A stretch of 64,000 nucleotides of DNA from Albifimbria verrucaria (lineage: Eukaryota > Ascomycota > Sordariomycetes > Hypocreales > Stachybotryaceae), in assembly GCA_020081605.1 (NCBI GenBank), contig JAHREC010000030.1, positions 620,001 through 684,000 of the forward strand, written 5' to 3'. Both the position numbers and the translations under genes were made by a program. Below, piece by piece: positions 10,929-22,719 of this stretch. Under the pieces are notes generated by a model. That model saw only the letters and a list, made by a program, of their open reading frames with translations. It was not told where the DNA came from and ran no database searches. Positions within the stretch are counted from its first letter, which is position 1. Each line of letters opens with the position of its first letter.

Positions 10929-13036
10929 ATGGCAGCCGCCTCCGAGTTCTATTATGGAGAGTCGCTTACAGAAAGTAACCCGCAATACACGCCCTCGACA
11001 ATTCGGATCCTAACACTGTTACCGCGATGCGAAGATTCGATTGCCAACCTTCCAAGCAACTCAAGCGCACCCCACGAATCAGAGTTGAGGTTCACCTCGT
11101 TGATCTTGAGAATCTTGGATCACTGAGTGACTTTTCAGCTCTATCTTACACTTGGAAACCTGACAATCCAAAGAAAACCATCCTGGTTAATGGCAGTCCC
11201 TATTCTGTAGGAGCCAACCTGTACTCTGCACTTTGTCAACTGCAACCCCTTTGCCTATACTTGCGCCTCGAAACCTATGGGTTGATGCTATATGTATCAA
11301 TCAAGATGATGCACGCGAGAAATCCCATCAGATTTCCCTTATGGGACAAATATATGCCTCCGCTGCAAGGGGTATCAGCTGGCTCGGCCCAGAAGCGGAT
11401 GGAAGTTCCCTTGCTTTCGAGTATCTCGAACGCCTCAACCTGGCCGCCGATCGATTCCGGGAAAGTGGGAAAAGGAACATGAGAGATCTGCTGGATATTG
11501 CCACAACAATTGGGTTCAATCCTAGTTCCTGGCTCCCAAGCATTTTGATCTTGCTAAGGCGAGACTATTGGCGGCGCGCCTGGATTCGTCAAGAAGTAAT
11601 GCTTTCAAGAATGTTGTATCTTTTTGCGGGCCAGATATAGCAATCTTTGCATCGTTTCTTGATGCCATGAGAGCGGTTAATACTATTCTCCAGGTGCTTT
11701 GGGTAACGGATCCTGCCGAAATCAAATCTCTGAATTTTTATTCTCCTTCTCTATCGTCGGTTCTATCCCTTGGCTTCTGCCATGTGGCATTTGGCAAACG
11801 AAATCCGCGTTCCCTTTTAATGCCAGAGAAATGCAAGCAGGACACCACGACTTAAGCCCCGAGGTGCCGTTGGAGACTATAATAGATGATCTATGCCTCG
11901 AATCACACTATACGTGTGCAGATCCACGCGACCAAATCTTATCTCTGTATGGCGTCTTCCCAGAATCGGCCCGTTCTGTGGTCCAATTCGATCATCAAAC
12001 CACAGCAGAGGATTTATGTGTTCGACTAGCTGAGGCATTGATCCGGACGTGCTGGAATGAGCCCATCAATGCATTCAGAGTCTTGGCTTTCTCTCAATCG
12101 CAACGAAAGATGTTACCGAAGAGCTTCCACACTTGCCAATCTGGTCACCCAAGTAGTGGAGGAGTGAGCGCATCGGAAGAATTGTCAAAACCAGAAGAAT
12201 CAGGTCTAGGTGGTTCTCTTCCCTCCTGGGTTCCAGATTGGAACCAGAGATTCTTGCCCACTTTTTGCGGTCCTTTTCGTGACAAGTGCTTTAATGCATC
12301 CTCGGATATTTCACCAGTTGAGGTTCACCTTTTCCCAGCAGATGCATTCGTTTCTCCCAACATACTGCGTGTGCCCATCGTGCACTTTGACTACATATTT
12401 GGAGTTGGCATGATATGTCATGGTGCAACACACACCGCGACGGTTGGTGCCGACATAGACTGTGATAGTGCTATTGCCTTCTTTCGTCGTGAGACTATGA
12501 GAGATTCAAATGAATCGACCAGGCTTAATGGCACCTCAAAGGCTGTCTGCTTCAAAGAAGGCCTCCCGTATGGCGCACCCAGGACCCCAAGTCACGATAG
12601 AGTGATTGCACACACGCTCGTGGCTGGTCGACCCACAAGTCATAAAGATAACCCAAATGACAACGACGAACTTAACTCACGGTCTGGTCCGAATGAAGAA
12701 TTGGCGTTTCGAACATTAGCATACGCCACAACCGAAGAAATGGATGCAGACTTATTGGACAATTATTTGGCATCCGTATATCGTGCAGCCATTGGCAGAA
12801 GACCAGTGTTGACAGTAGGAGGGAGAATCGGGATGGTGCCTGAGGCTGCACAGCCAGGAGACATGTTGGTGGTGATTATTGGGGCACCCGTACCTTTCGT
12901 AGTGAGGCCGATACACAGAGAAGGTAGTAAGACAAATCGGCACATTCTCATAGGAGAATGTTATATCCATGGGGTCATGGATGGTGAGGTTGTGAAGGAG
13001 GGACTGGAGAAAATGTCATTTATCGAACTCGAATAA
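10929..13036 (+). CDS. HET-domain (heterokaryon incompatibility) protein
   Basis: A HET-domain protein. The family is specific to filamentous fungi and triggers or takes part in incompatibility cell death and related immune-like responses. Visible motifs are IRILTLLP near the start, FSALSYTW, then LWVDAICINQDD and MGQIYASAARGISWLGPE, which are the three conserved HET blocks, followed by RRAWIRQEV. The C-terminal part contains DPRDQILSLYGV and ends with the common tail GECYIHGVMDGE. No NACHT, ankyrin or WD repeats are attached, so this is a stand-alone HET protein. Four base losses (CCCC 11070, CCCC 11246, AA about 11607, one near 11700) interrupt it. With them restored the gene is 704 codons with no intron. 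It lies directly downstream of a CHAT protease gene in the same orientation. Confidence 0.9.
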
Positions 13037-14572
13037 GCGGGAGCAAAGCAAGGGAGAAAATTCGAAAGATATAATCAGGTAATGGTTATCGCGAGGTGGA
13101 TCGCGTTATTAGCTATTGCTTCTCTGTACTATATTGTACTGAGGAGTTTTGGCGAACTTGGGTAGTTACTTGTTTGGGCTTGCTTTAAACCCGACGAGTT
13201 GATAGGGGTTTCTCTTTAATCTAGTTTTATTCAGTTTTTAATCTTGTATATTTTCATCGCGAGCAGTTGTTTGTCTACGAAATGTCTTGCCCTCGAACCT
13301 GAGACACCGTGGCGCAACTAAGCAGAAGCGCAGCAACCGAGCCGCCACATCCCAGTCCAAGCGCCATCAGACTCGTGATCATCGCCGTGTAACACTTGTT
13401 CACGGACTCAATCATATTAGCAACGCATTCACACCACGAATTGCAACAGCAAGCATGCAGGTAAAATAAAAAATTGCCCCGACGGCGTCGAAATTGGCGG
13501 ACCAGCACCAGCTCCAGCCAAGCTCCTAAACCCCGTCGGCGAGTTTCACCAACCGACTCCTTCCCATCCACAGACGGAAGACGCCAATGTGCCGGTTCAT
13601 CCCAGAAACTAAATTAAAATAAGAAAAAAAAAGAAACAAAAGGCGAAAGCGAAAAAGAGTCTACGTGTCCAGTCACTCGCATGGAACCCTCGGCATGAAT
13701 ACCAATACGCCCTCCGCGTATCCGTAGCCCTGTAGGTTTAGCAGCTCGTTAGCTCGTCAGCTGTCAGTCAATTCAACCTAGGTTTCCGGATCTGCCGCGC
13801 GGGATGTTTCGAAACGGGACGTTCGGTCGATCCCCTTTCTCCTCTGCATTTTGGCAGGTTTCTGGGCATAGGCTATGGCCAGGACGGGGCTGCGAGTGAG
13901 ATGCCCAAAGCAGAGACGTGCAGCGATGGGGTTATTTGTACTGATTCAGTGAGGACGTCAGAGACTCTCAATGATCCTGGTTGAACCGCCGTCGGATAGG
14001 CGCCAAGGCGGCGGGTGGAGGTCACGTGCAGGGGCTTCTGGAAGGGGTCCTGTCTCTTCATTTGTCTTTACGCGAGTTGGGGTCCTTTTGGGTCTAAAAG
14101 GGCCCTGCTGGGGTTGAAACTCCTGTCGCAAGTGACGTAACAGCCTAACGGGTCGACGGGGTTCTTCACAACCCGCGTATGTTTCTTGTTCCTCCCAGGT
14201 AGTACGTAGAGAATAAATAAAACAAAACAGCCTGATCTGCGTCAGCCAACCGCATATTTATTTATTTATTATTTTATCTTATCTCTTTTCTGCTTCTTTC
14301 TTACCACCCGTAAGAAACGTCCTGCTTACACGGAAACGACGGATTAGGAAGAAGGGGTACAGACGGCCACAGATAGGGAAGCCGGACTAAAGCGGTTGCA
14401 TCATTGCTTACCACGCCTCCCGTTCAGGAACCGTCCCTTTCCGTCTTCAGCCCTATATAGCGAAACCAGCTTTCCCTCCGGTCAACGCGCCCCTCCCGAC
14501 AAACCTTTTTCTTCAACATCTCACCCATACATCTCGCTGGTCGACGCTCTACGTACGGGACACGCGCGAGAC
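13037..14572. other. Intergenic region upstream of sterol acyltransferase
   Basis: It holds the HET 3' region and the upstream region of the acyltransferase gene. There is an A-rich tract near 13617-13655 and a TTTATTTATTTATTATTTTAT run near 14256-14280. No gene is supported; the open frames found here lack domains and plausible composition. Confidence 0.45.
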
Positions 14573-16424
14573 ATGAGCTCCGCACCAGACGTCGTGGCCA
14601 ATGGCCATACCATCCATCACGGCGACCACGATCATGTCCTCCGGCCCCGGCCCCGCAAGCCTCTACATTCTCAAATCTCCCAGATCTCGCGCCTGTCCTC
14701 CGCCGAGGGAGATGGTCTCCTCCCGGTAGAGAATGGCATCATCAGTGGAACAACCAGGTGCGCCCTCAATCCTTCTCTCGAAATACCACAAATGCTAACC
14801 ATCGTGCTCCTCCACCAGTGGCCGCTCCACGCCCGTCCCCGAGAACGCTCCCCTCCGCCAAGTCGCTCGTCTCTGCGCGCAAGCAAGCCCGCGCTGAACA
14901 ACGCCGTCGCATCTTCCCTTCCACCGACTTCACCGCACGTCTCTCCCACTTCGACCCCAACAGCGACTACCGCGACTTTCATGGCTTCTTCAACCTCTTC
15001 TGGGTCGGCCTTGCCATCATGGGCATCACCACTATGCTGCGCAACGTCAAGGACACCGGCTTCCCCTACGCTTCGAGATCTGGTCCCTCTTCACTGTCAA
15101 GCTCTGGCACCTTGCCATTGCCGACTTCGTCATGGTCGCCTCCACCGCTGTTAGCTTGCCGCTGCACCACCTCTGGCGCGCCAGCCCAAGCGACGGTGCC
15201 TTCACCTGGAAGAATGGTGGTATGGCTATTCAGAGCATCTACCAGGTCTTCTGGCTAGCTGTCTGGATCGCCATCCCCTTCCTGTTCGAGTGGCCCTGGA
15301 CCGCCCAGGTCTTCCTCCTGCTGCACACCATGGTTCTTCTCATGAAGATGCACTCGTACGCCTTCTACAACGGTCACCTCTCCGAGACGGAGAAACGCCT
15401 GCGCAGCCTCGACAACCCCAAATCTGCCGACCGCGGTCCCGCCTACCTCTACCCCAGTGCCGACCGTCCTAATGGCAGCACCGTCGCCCCTGCTGCCTCC
15501 GGCAAGGGCCGTTCCAAGGCCAACAAGCACTCCCCGCTGGCTGACGACGGCACTGACGGCGAGCAGAGCGCTGACGAGGTCGAGATGCTCCGAGAGGACC
15601 TTGCCCGTGAGCTTACTAGTCCTCTCGGCAACGTCACCTACCCGCGCAACCTGACCTGGTCCAACTACTTCGACTACCTGCTCTGTCCGACTCTTTGCTA
15701 CGAGCTCGAGTACCCCGCGTCCCCGCCATCGACTGGACCGCCCTCATCTCCAAGATCATCGCCACTTTCGGCTGCATCTTCCTCCTCACCATCGTCTCCG
15801 AAGACTTCATCCTGCCCGTCCTCCGCGACGCTTCCCGTCGCCTCGAAGTCACCTCGGCCCACGGCGGCTCCCCTTCGAGTCGTTCCTCATCCTCGCCGAG
15901 GTCATCTCCTGGCTCCTCTTCCCTTCATGCTCTCCTTCCTGCTCGTCTTCTTCGTCATCTTCGAGTACATCCTCGGCGCCTTTGCCGAGATCACCTGCTT
16001 CGGTGACCGTCACTTCTACTCAGACTGGTGGAACTCAACCGACTGGATGGAGTTCTCCCGTGAGTGGAACGTCCCCGTCTACTCCTTCCTGCGCCGCCAC
16101 GTCTACAGCGCCTCCCGCCCGCACATCGGTCGTCCCTTCGCCACCGTCATCACCTTCCTCATCTCCGCCATCGGCCACGAGATCGTCATGGCCTGCATCA
16201 CTAAGAAGCTCCGCGGATACGGCTTCATCTGCCAAATGATGCAGCTGCCCTCGTCATGCTCCAGCGAACCAAATGGGTCCGCAACCGCCGCACCCTCAAC
16301 AACGTCTTCTTCTGGTGTTCCATCATCCTCGGCCTGGCCTTGGTACGTGCCGTCCCCCTCAAACTACAGCTTTCATATTTGCTAACCTCTCTTCCAGATC
16401 TGCTCTCTCTACGTCCTTGTATAG
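14573..16424 (+). CDS. Sterol O-acyltransferase (MBOAT family, ARE1/ARE2-like)
   Basis: A multi-pass ER membrane enzyme that transfers a fatty acyl group from acyl-CoA to sterol for storage in lipid droplets. It carries the ACAT/DGAT1 signature FYSDWWNSTDW and the MBOAT active-site His in AIGHEIVMACI (codon 16176-16178). Hydrophobic segments recur from about 14980 on, and SNYFDYLLCPTLCYELEYP is typical of the sterol acyltransferase branch. Introns are at 14758-14818 (branch TGCTAAC) and 16343-16397; the last exon adds only nine codons, ending SLYVLV. Seven bases appear lost at six C-runs (14850, 15063, 15713, 15870, 15921, 16248). Restored, the gene has 581 codons. DGAT1 is the nearest alternative, but the motif context favours sterol esterification. 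Confidence 0.9.
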
Positions 16425-17128
16425 AACCCTCCCCGTCACCACGACGTTTTCCTTCCTTCTTCTTTCCTTTCTGTCTTGAAAATACCCCCACATAACTCTT
16501 AACTACTCTTTAAATACCCCTTGCCGTCCAATCCCATGTTCATTGCATATCAGCATCTAGCCTAGGAAGCATTACGAGCTCACTCTTGCAAGCATGGAGC
16601 AGGGACGAGAACTATGGCATCTTTATTGTGTCTATTATAGAGACGACTGTACAATTTAGTCAATTTTTGTTTCAATGTGTTAATGACAAACACCATCTTG
16701 GTCTGATTTTCTGTCTTGTGGTCTGACCTGAAAACTGTATATTTTGGGTGGGATTAAATGGGTAGAGGTGACAATACTATACCTATGTAATATCTATGCA
16801 TAGGTAGATAAATGTCGTACCTCTTTATATATTGCACATTAAACTAAATCACACATACTGCATCACGTCACTCAAAGGCACATCATCTTCATTTATACCA
16901 TCCATTGTTCATCTATCTCATTTGCGTCGTCATCATGCAACTAGCTAGAGTACACCCTTTCTCCTCTTATCTAGAGAGGGTTATCCGGGATTATGGAGGC
17001 AACGCGCGATGTAAAGTCGCAAGAGTCATTATACCAGCAAATCAAAGTCCAAACCATGTGCTCTAAAACCGTTCAACTCCGTGGAAACTTTTCGTTCCGG
17101 TGTCCGATTCTCCAATGCCGTTGGTTCT
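16425..17128. other. Intergenic region between convergent genes
   Basis: An AT-rich region shared by the 3' ends of the acyltransferase and Hsp90 genes. I see no gene. A TACCTATGTAATATCTATGC stretch with several CTATG copies lies near 16781-16800. Confidence 0.45.
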
Positions 17129-19300
17129 TTAGTCAACCTCCTCCATGGCGCTGTCGCCGGTCTCACCAGCGGGAGCGTCGGCGCTGACAGCCTCAGCGGG
17201 GCAGCATCGTCCTCCTCGATGTTCAGGCCGAGCTGGACAAGCTTGTGGATACGCTCGGCGAAGCCAGCGGGCTCGTCAATGGTGAAGCCAGAGACAAGCA
17301 GAGAGGTCTCGAACAGGAGCTGGACGATGGACTTGACGGTGCGGTCGTTCTCGCCGTCAGCCTCGACCTTCTTCTTGAGCTCCTGGACGATGGGAGACTT
17401 AGGGGAGATCTCGAAGGTCTTCTTGGAAGACATGTAGCTGGACATGGAGGTGTCACGGAGGGCCTGGGCCTTCATGATACGCTCCATGTTAGCGGACCAA
17501 CCGAACTGGCCGGTACGGATGGCGCAGGGGAGAGGCCGAGCTTGTGGCTGACAACGACCTTCTCGACCTTGTCGCCGAGGACGTTCTTGAGAGACTTGGC
17601 AAGGCTCTCGTACTCCTTCTCCTCGGTCTCGCGGGCCTTCTTCTCCTCCTCGGTCTCCTCGAGCTCGAAGTCCTTGGTGATATCGACCAGCTTCTTGTCC
17701 TCGAACTCCTTGAGCTGAGTCATGGCGTACTCATCAATGGGGTCAACCAGGAACAGGACCTCGAAGCCCTTCTCCTTGAGGGTGTCAAGGAAAGGAGACT
17801 TGGAGACGGCCTTGATGGACTCGCCAGTGATGTAGTAGATGTTCTTCTGGTGCTCGGGCATGCGAGTGACGTAGTCAGAGAGGGAGGTGAGCTCATCGCC
17901 AGACTTGGTGGAGTTGAAGCGGAGGAGCTTGGCCAGGATGCCACGGTTCTGGGAGTCCTCGTGGATACCGAGCTTGAGGTTCTTGGAGAAAGCGCTGTAG
18001 AACTTGTCGAACTGCTCCTTGTCCTCAGCGATCTCCTGGAAGAGCTCAAGAGACTTCTTGACGATGTTCTTCTTGATGACCTTCATGATCTTGTTCTGCT
18101 GAAGGGTCTCACGAGACAGGTTGAGGGGAAGGTCCTCAGAGTCGACAACACCCTTGACGAAGCTGAGCCACTCAGGAATGAGGTCGGTAGCATCGTCGGT
18201 GATGAAGACACGGCGGACGTAGAGCTTGATGTTGTTCTTGGTCTTCTTGGTCTCAAACAGGTCAAAGGGAGCACGCTTGGGAACGAAGAGGATGGCACGG
18301 AACTCGAGCTGACCCTCGACGGAGAAGTGCTTGACAGCCAGGTGGTCCTCCCAGTCGTTGGACAGGGACTTGTAGAAGGAGGCGTACTCCTCCTGGGTGA
18401 TGTCCTGGGGTTGCGAGTCCAGATGGGCTTCTGCTTGTTGAGCTCCTCCTCCTCGATCTTGGTCTCCTTGACGGTCTTGGTCTTCTTCTTCTTCTCCTTG
18501 TCCTCATCCTCATCATCGACCTCCTCGATGCGGGGCTTCTTGTCATCGCCCTCCTCCTCCTTGACCTCCTCGGCGTCCTCGTCGGGGACCTCAGTCTCGG
18601 TCTCCTTCTTGACGTGGAGGTAGATGGGGTAGGAGATGAACTCGGAGTGCTTCTTGATGACCTCCTTGATCTTGCTCTCGTTCAGGTACTCGGTCTGCTC
18701 ATCCTTAAGGTGGAGGATGATGGCAGTACCGCGGCCGAGGGCTCACCGTCGGTGTCAGGGACGATGTTGAAGGTGCCACCGGCGCTGGACTCCCAGATGT
18801 ACTGCTCGTCATCGTTGTGCTTGGAGATGACGCGGACCTGGTCAGCGACGAGGTAGGCAGAGTAGAAACCGACACCGAACTGGCCGATCATGGAAACATC
18901 GGCACCGGCGGTCAGGGCCTCCATGAACTGCTTGGTGCCGGAGCGGGCAATGGTACCCAGGTTGTTGACAAGGTCCTGTGGGGAATTGTTAGTCCATGTT
19001 GGTGGGGTAGTGGTGGTGGGGTGTATCGGAGGGAAAACTTACAGCCTTGGTCATACCAATACCGGTATCGCGGATGGTCAGGGTCTTGTTCTCCTTGTCG
19101 GGGATGATGTCGATGCGGAGGTCCTTGCCAGAGTCAAGCTGGCTGGGGTCGGACAGAGCCTTGTAGCGGATCTTGTCCAGAGCATCGGAGGCATTGGAGA
19201 CGAGTTCACGAAGGAAGATCTCCTTGTTGGAGTAGACGGTGTTGATGATGAGGGAGAGAAGCTGAGAGATCTCAGCCTGGAACTCGAAAGTCTCAGACAT
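17129..19300 (-). CDS. hsp90: Heat shock protein Hsp90
   Basis: A cytosolic ATP-dependent chaperone. Exon 1 (19300-19043) encodes the start [18 protein letters not shown], the ATP-binding NASDALDK and the DTGIGM loop. A 67-nt intron (18976-19042) precedes [17 protein letters not shown] highly charged linker of alternating Glu/Asp and Lys blocks (about 18450-18600) separates the N and middle domains. The middle domain carries [13 protein letters not shown] and [12 protein letters not shown]. The C terminus holds MKAQALRD and the co-chaperone-binding MEEVD. Four base losses (GGG 18739, GGGG 18407, GGGG 17527, GGGG 17198) break the frame. With them restored the protein is exactly 702 residues, the normal size, ending at a TAA at 17129-17131. 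The presence of MEEVD after correction argues strongly against a pseudogene. Confidence 0.97.
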
Positions 19301-19469
19301 GGTGGCGGTATTGGGGTATCAAAAGAGGATGGTGACTGAAAGGAAAAAGAGAGTTAGCTTAGAGGCTTCCCTGTGGGAGCAAAAAACGAGCGTTTGCGTG
19401 TGCGTTTGGTGGTGGGATGTGTAGTGGAAGGACAAGATGGTGAAGCCGTGGAAGGAGGGTTTGAGTTAG

Positions 19470-19476
19470 ATTTATA
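19470..19476 (-). promoter_or_regulatory. Probable TATA box of hsp90
   Basis: On the minus strand this reads TATAAAT, about 170 bp upstream of the hsp90 ATG, with a heat-shock-like element about 80 bp further upstream. Spacing suits a core promoter. This is inference from position and motif only. Confidence 0.45.
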
Positions 19477-19550
19477 GAAATCTCAAGGACGATTGAGACA
19501 TTGCCATAGCGCAGAATCAAAAGCTGGCGCTAGAATGTGCTGGCAACGCT

Positions 19551-19563
19551 CAGAACCTTCGAG
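19551..19563 (-). promoter_or_regulatory. Heat-shock-element-like motif upstream of hsp90
   Basis: GAACCTTC at 19553-19560 is an inverted GAAnnTTC pair, the core arrangement bound by heat shock factor, with a partial third unit next to it. It lies 250 bp upstream of the hsp90 start and about 80 bp upstream of the TATA-like box. A single imperfect element is weak evidence on its own; the gene it precedes makes it plausible. Confidence 0.4.
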
Positions 19564-20989
19564 GGGCGAGGCTGAGGTGGGCAAGTGGGATGTATAAGAG
19601 AGGGCGGGAGGGACGCTCGCGATGTGTCGACTTACCTAGACGTTTCGGTTGAGGGTGAAGGGGAGAAAGGGAAATTGCACACGGATGGCTCTAGAGAGAG
19701 AGGATGAATAAACTCGTCTAAAGTGAGGGAGAGGATGGGGAGAAGGAAGAGTAAAAGTTGAGAGCGAGAGGCAGAGGTGGTGAACTAAAAGGGCCCCTCC
19801 TCCCTCCCCTGCGCTGGTGGCTGTAGAGATTCCATCAGATTCTATGGCCTCTCCTTCCACAGCAACCACCCACCGCCCTTCTGATTGGCCCACCTGTACT
19901 TGCTTGGAGCCTTCTAGCACCCGCTGCCTGAAGCGCAGGACGGCTGCGACGAAAAAATGGAAAATGCTAGAATCGTCGGTTGCCATTGAGCCCTCGAATT
20001 GCTGTTGCCTCGTTTCCCTTGTTGTCTGGGGCCGTTTCTTTGAGCCTCCCTGGTCGCTGCCCCAGCAGTTCACTGACCACCTACCGGTATCTACAATAGA
20101 CATCCCACTATCGCCTCTCCCTTGCTCCCTTCCCTCTACTCCCACTTGGTCATGGCCTGGCCTTGTCCCGCACTTCAATCGACGCTGCCCGCAATCTCTT
20201 ATCGATAAAGGTGGCATGAGTCGATCGGATTCTCCAGGCATCTCGATAGCCCGGACAGGTGGCAAGGCTGATTTTGATTTTTTTTTTTTCGTTCCCCTTC
20301 CCCACTCCCCAAACCTCGATGGCGAACAAAGCAGAGGCTCCGGTTTTTTCCGTTCACCGCCTACCTATGCATCCAGGGTCCAGCTGTTTGTTCGTTCGTT
20401 CGTTGGTTGCCTTATCGATAGCACAGCCTCCTCTTCCCACTATGGCAAAGCATGGCCAGGCACCCGTAGCCTCATCCTCACCTTACGCATATGTGCTGCT
20501 ACTGTAATCTGTACCCATCGTGGCCTTGCCACAGTACCACTTTAACTACCAATCACGACTATCTCATGCGCTTTAGGCATTCTATTGTCTTCTTCTAGTG
20601 GAACAGAATACCTCATGTTCCCGTCATTATTTCCCCTTGTTGATGTTCTCCATTGTTCGAGGCCATCATAGCCGCAATGCATTGCTTATGATGGGGTTAA
20701 TCCCTGGCGTTGCACCTGTAAACCAACATGCCGCATCACGATGGCAATAGCATGAGTAAGTCATTTCAAGTAAGTCACAGATTACACGAAACTTCCATTA
20801 TCCAATTACGCGGCAATATAGCACACAGACTTCGATATCTTCACTTTTAAGTAGCCACGGTAATGCTAGTAACAAAAACAACATCACCATCAGCTTCATA
20901 CAATAGACCAATCAAATGACACAATGGCACATAAAAGCAAATCGCACACTCAAATAGTATTCACACTCCTAATAATCTTAACATCCAAA

Positions 20990-22719
20990 TCAAGCCTTTC
21001 GCTTCGGGCAAGAAGTCTTCCACCCTTGAACCTCATCCAGAGTAAGCACGTACTCCGAGTTGTAGACCTATACACCATGCATTAGCAATCATCACAAGCA
21101 CACACCCTCCGGCAAGTTTTACATACCGTCTTGAGAACGTCTAGCGAGTTCCACTCCGCGTTGTTGATGTATCCGTCGCCCCAGACGCAGAACCACAGCC
21201 AGTGCGCCTGGTACGCTTCCAGCAGATTCGGGAGCGGTGCAGCACCAACCTCGGCGGCTGCGATGAGTTTCTTGTCCTGGCCGAGCTCGATGAGCTGGTT
21301 GTACTGAGTTGAGATGGGCTATTATTCGAGTTAGCATACCATGTTATGGCTGAAGAGATGTTGTTATGCTCACCCTGTTGCCCTGGCTGTACACATCAGT
21401 GCTCAGAATATCCACGGTATCGTCACCAGGGTACCAGTCCTCAGCAATCGAGTTCCACACCCAGATCAGGTTGTTCAGCTCGTGGTGGTTCGTCAAACGG
21501 TCGTACACGAGTGCCCACAGCTTCTTTGCTGGCTCAGGGCCCTTTGCTCCCCACCAGAACCAACCGCCCTCGGCCTCGTGCAGCGGCCTGAACAGCACCG
21601 GCACTTCCGCATCTCTCAGGCGCTTCAGCTCCTCGGCAATAACGTCGATATCTCGCACCAGGAGCGTGTAGTTGGCGTTGGTCGTGTCGGCCAGGGCGGT
21701 CTCCACGTTGAAGTCCGTGGCCCGGGTGTAGAAGCCGCTCCACCAGCGGTTCTCCTCGGTATCATACAAGCCGGTTGGGGCATTCCAGTGCCACAGAACT
21801 GAGATGATACCGCCCTTTTGAATGTTAGCTATGACTTTGTAAAGTTAATCAGAATTCCGAAGCCTACCTTCTCGGCATGGACGAGGGCCTCCTCAATGGA
21901 TGTGCCCTTGGTACCGTGCTCAACTCGCGAAGGGAGTAGTCCATCAAGTCGGCCGATAGGAGAGCAGGCGTCTTGCCAATCTGCTCCGTGACCCAGTTGA
22001 CCCAGCTCAAGTCCTGCTGGCCAGAAAGAATCTTCTTGCCATAGATTGACTTGAGGTAGTTGTACAGCGCAACAGCGCTACGATCAGCTGCTGGGTTGTT
22101 AAGCTTCGGGTTGATGTTGTGGGGAGGTCGGTCCGGAGAGGGCGAGATGGTGATGGAATCAAGAAGGTACCTGATTCTGTTAGTGTTTCTTCTATACTTG
22201 ACTCAATTGCCTAGGATCAATGCACTCACCATCCCCAGTTGCTCACAACCTCGACCTTGTTCGATCCAGCCGTGAGCAGAAGCTGTCCTCCGCTGACTTC
22301 ATTGAACGAATCGGTAGCGGGCAGCAGAACCTCGCTGTTAGAACCACTGTTGAGAATGACGCTCGTTCTCTTTTCGCCATAAATACCGGCGTAGCGGATG
22401 GTCAAGTCATAGAGGGTGTCGGTCTCGCTCTCAATCGTGAAAGTGACCTTGTCGGCAGACTCGTCGAAGCCCGTGACGTATCCCGTTCCTATACAAGAGG
22501 ATTATATTAGAACCCTGTCTCTTATACCAATTCAGTCAAGACAAATTGTCATACCCGAGAATCCAGCCTGGGCTGTGTCGACGTTTGTCCCGCTCAACTC
22601 AGCATCCTCCGCCTCAAACGTGAGGCTGCCATCCTGTCGCGGCAGAACAAGACAGTTCGCCAAGGACGCAAAAGGAGCTGTGGGACAAGCCCAGCCACTG
22701 CCAGAGTCTTGAAAGCCAT
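20990..22719 (-). CDS. Secreted CBM35-GH26 beta-mannanase
   Basis: An extracellular mannan endo-1,4-beta-mannosidase that cleaves plant mannans. An N-terminal signal peptide (MAFKTLAVAG...) leads into a CBM35 carbohydrate-binding module (FEAEDAELSG, YVTGFDES, NWGWYLLDSITI). After the short linker PSPDRPPHN comes the GH26 catalytic domain, with FRPLHEAEGGWFWWG holding the acid/base Glu and LIAAAEVGAAPLPN holding the nucleophile Glu. Five introns are clear: 22489-22554, 22171-22229, 21815-21867, 21322-21373 and 21068-21126. Two base losses (GGG 22682, in the signal region; GGG 21932) break the frame. Restored, the gene has 481 codons and ends CPKRKA. The order CBM35 then GH26 matches known fungal mannanases. 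Neighbours do not suggest a cell-wall-degradation cluster. Confidence 0.92.

Larger units (their letters stand above)
19301..20989. other. Upstream region of hsp90 and downstream of mannanase
   Basis: It contains the hsp90 promoter described separately. A GTAAGT-like donor on the minus strand near 19637 and a TTTCAG acceptor near 19337 could bound an intron in the hsp90 5' leader, but this conflicts with the TATA placement. The TTATCGATAA palindrome occurs at 20199 and, one base shorter, at 20412. A 242-codon open frame on the plus strand at 19817-20545 is low-complexity and has no domain, so I do not call it a gene. Confidence 0.4.

Noticed and set aside
17544..18623. 359-codon plus-strand frame rich in Leu and Val
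   Set aside because: Antisense of hsp90, caused by its biased codon use; the minus strand encodes a complete Hsp90 after correction.
17129..19300. Hsp90 as a pseudogene because of four frame breaks
   Set aside because: All breaks are one-base losses in C/G runs, and the corrected product has normal length and MEEVD; the same pattern affects most genes.
19817..20545. 242-codon plus-strand frame opposite the hsp90 upstream region
   Set aside because: Composition is irregular, no domain is seen, and it overlaps the probable hsp90 promoter flank; treated as chance.
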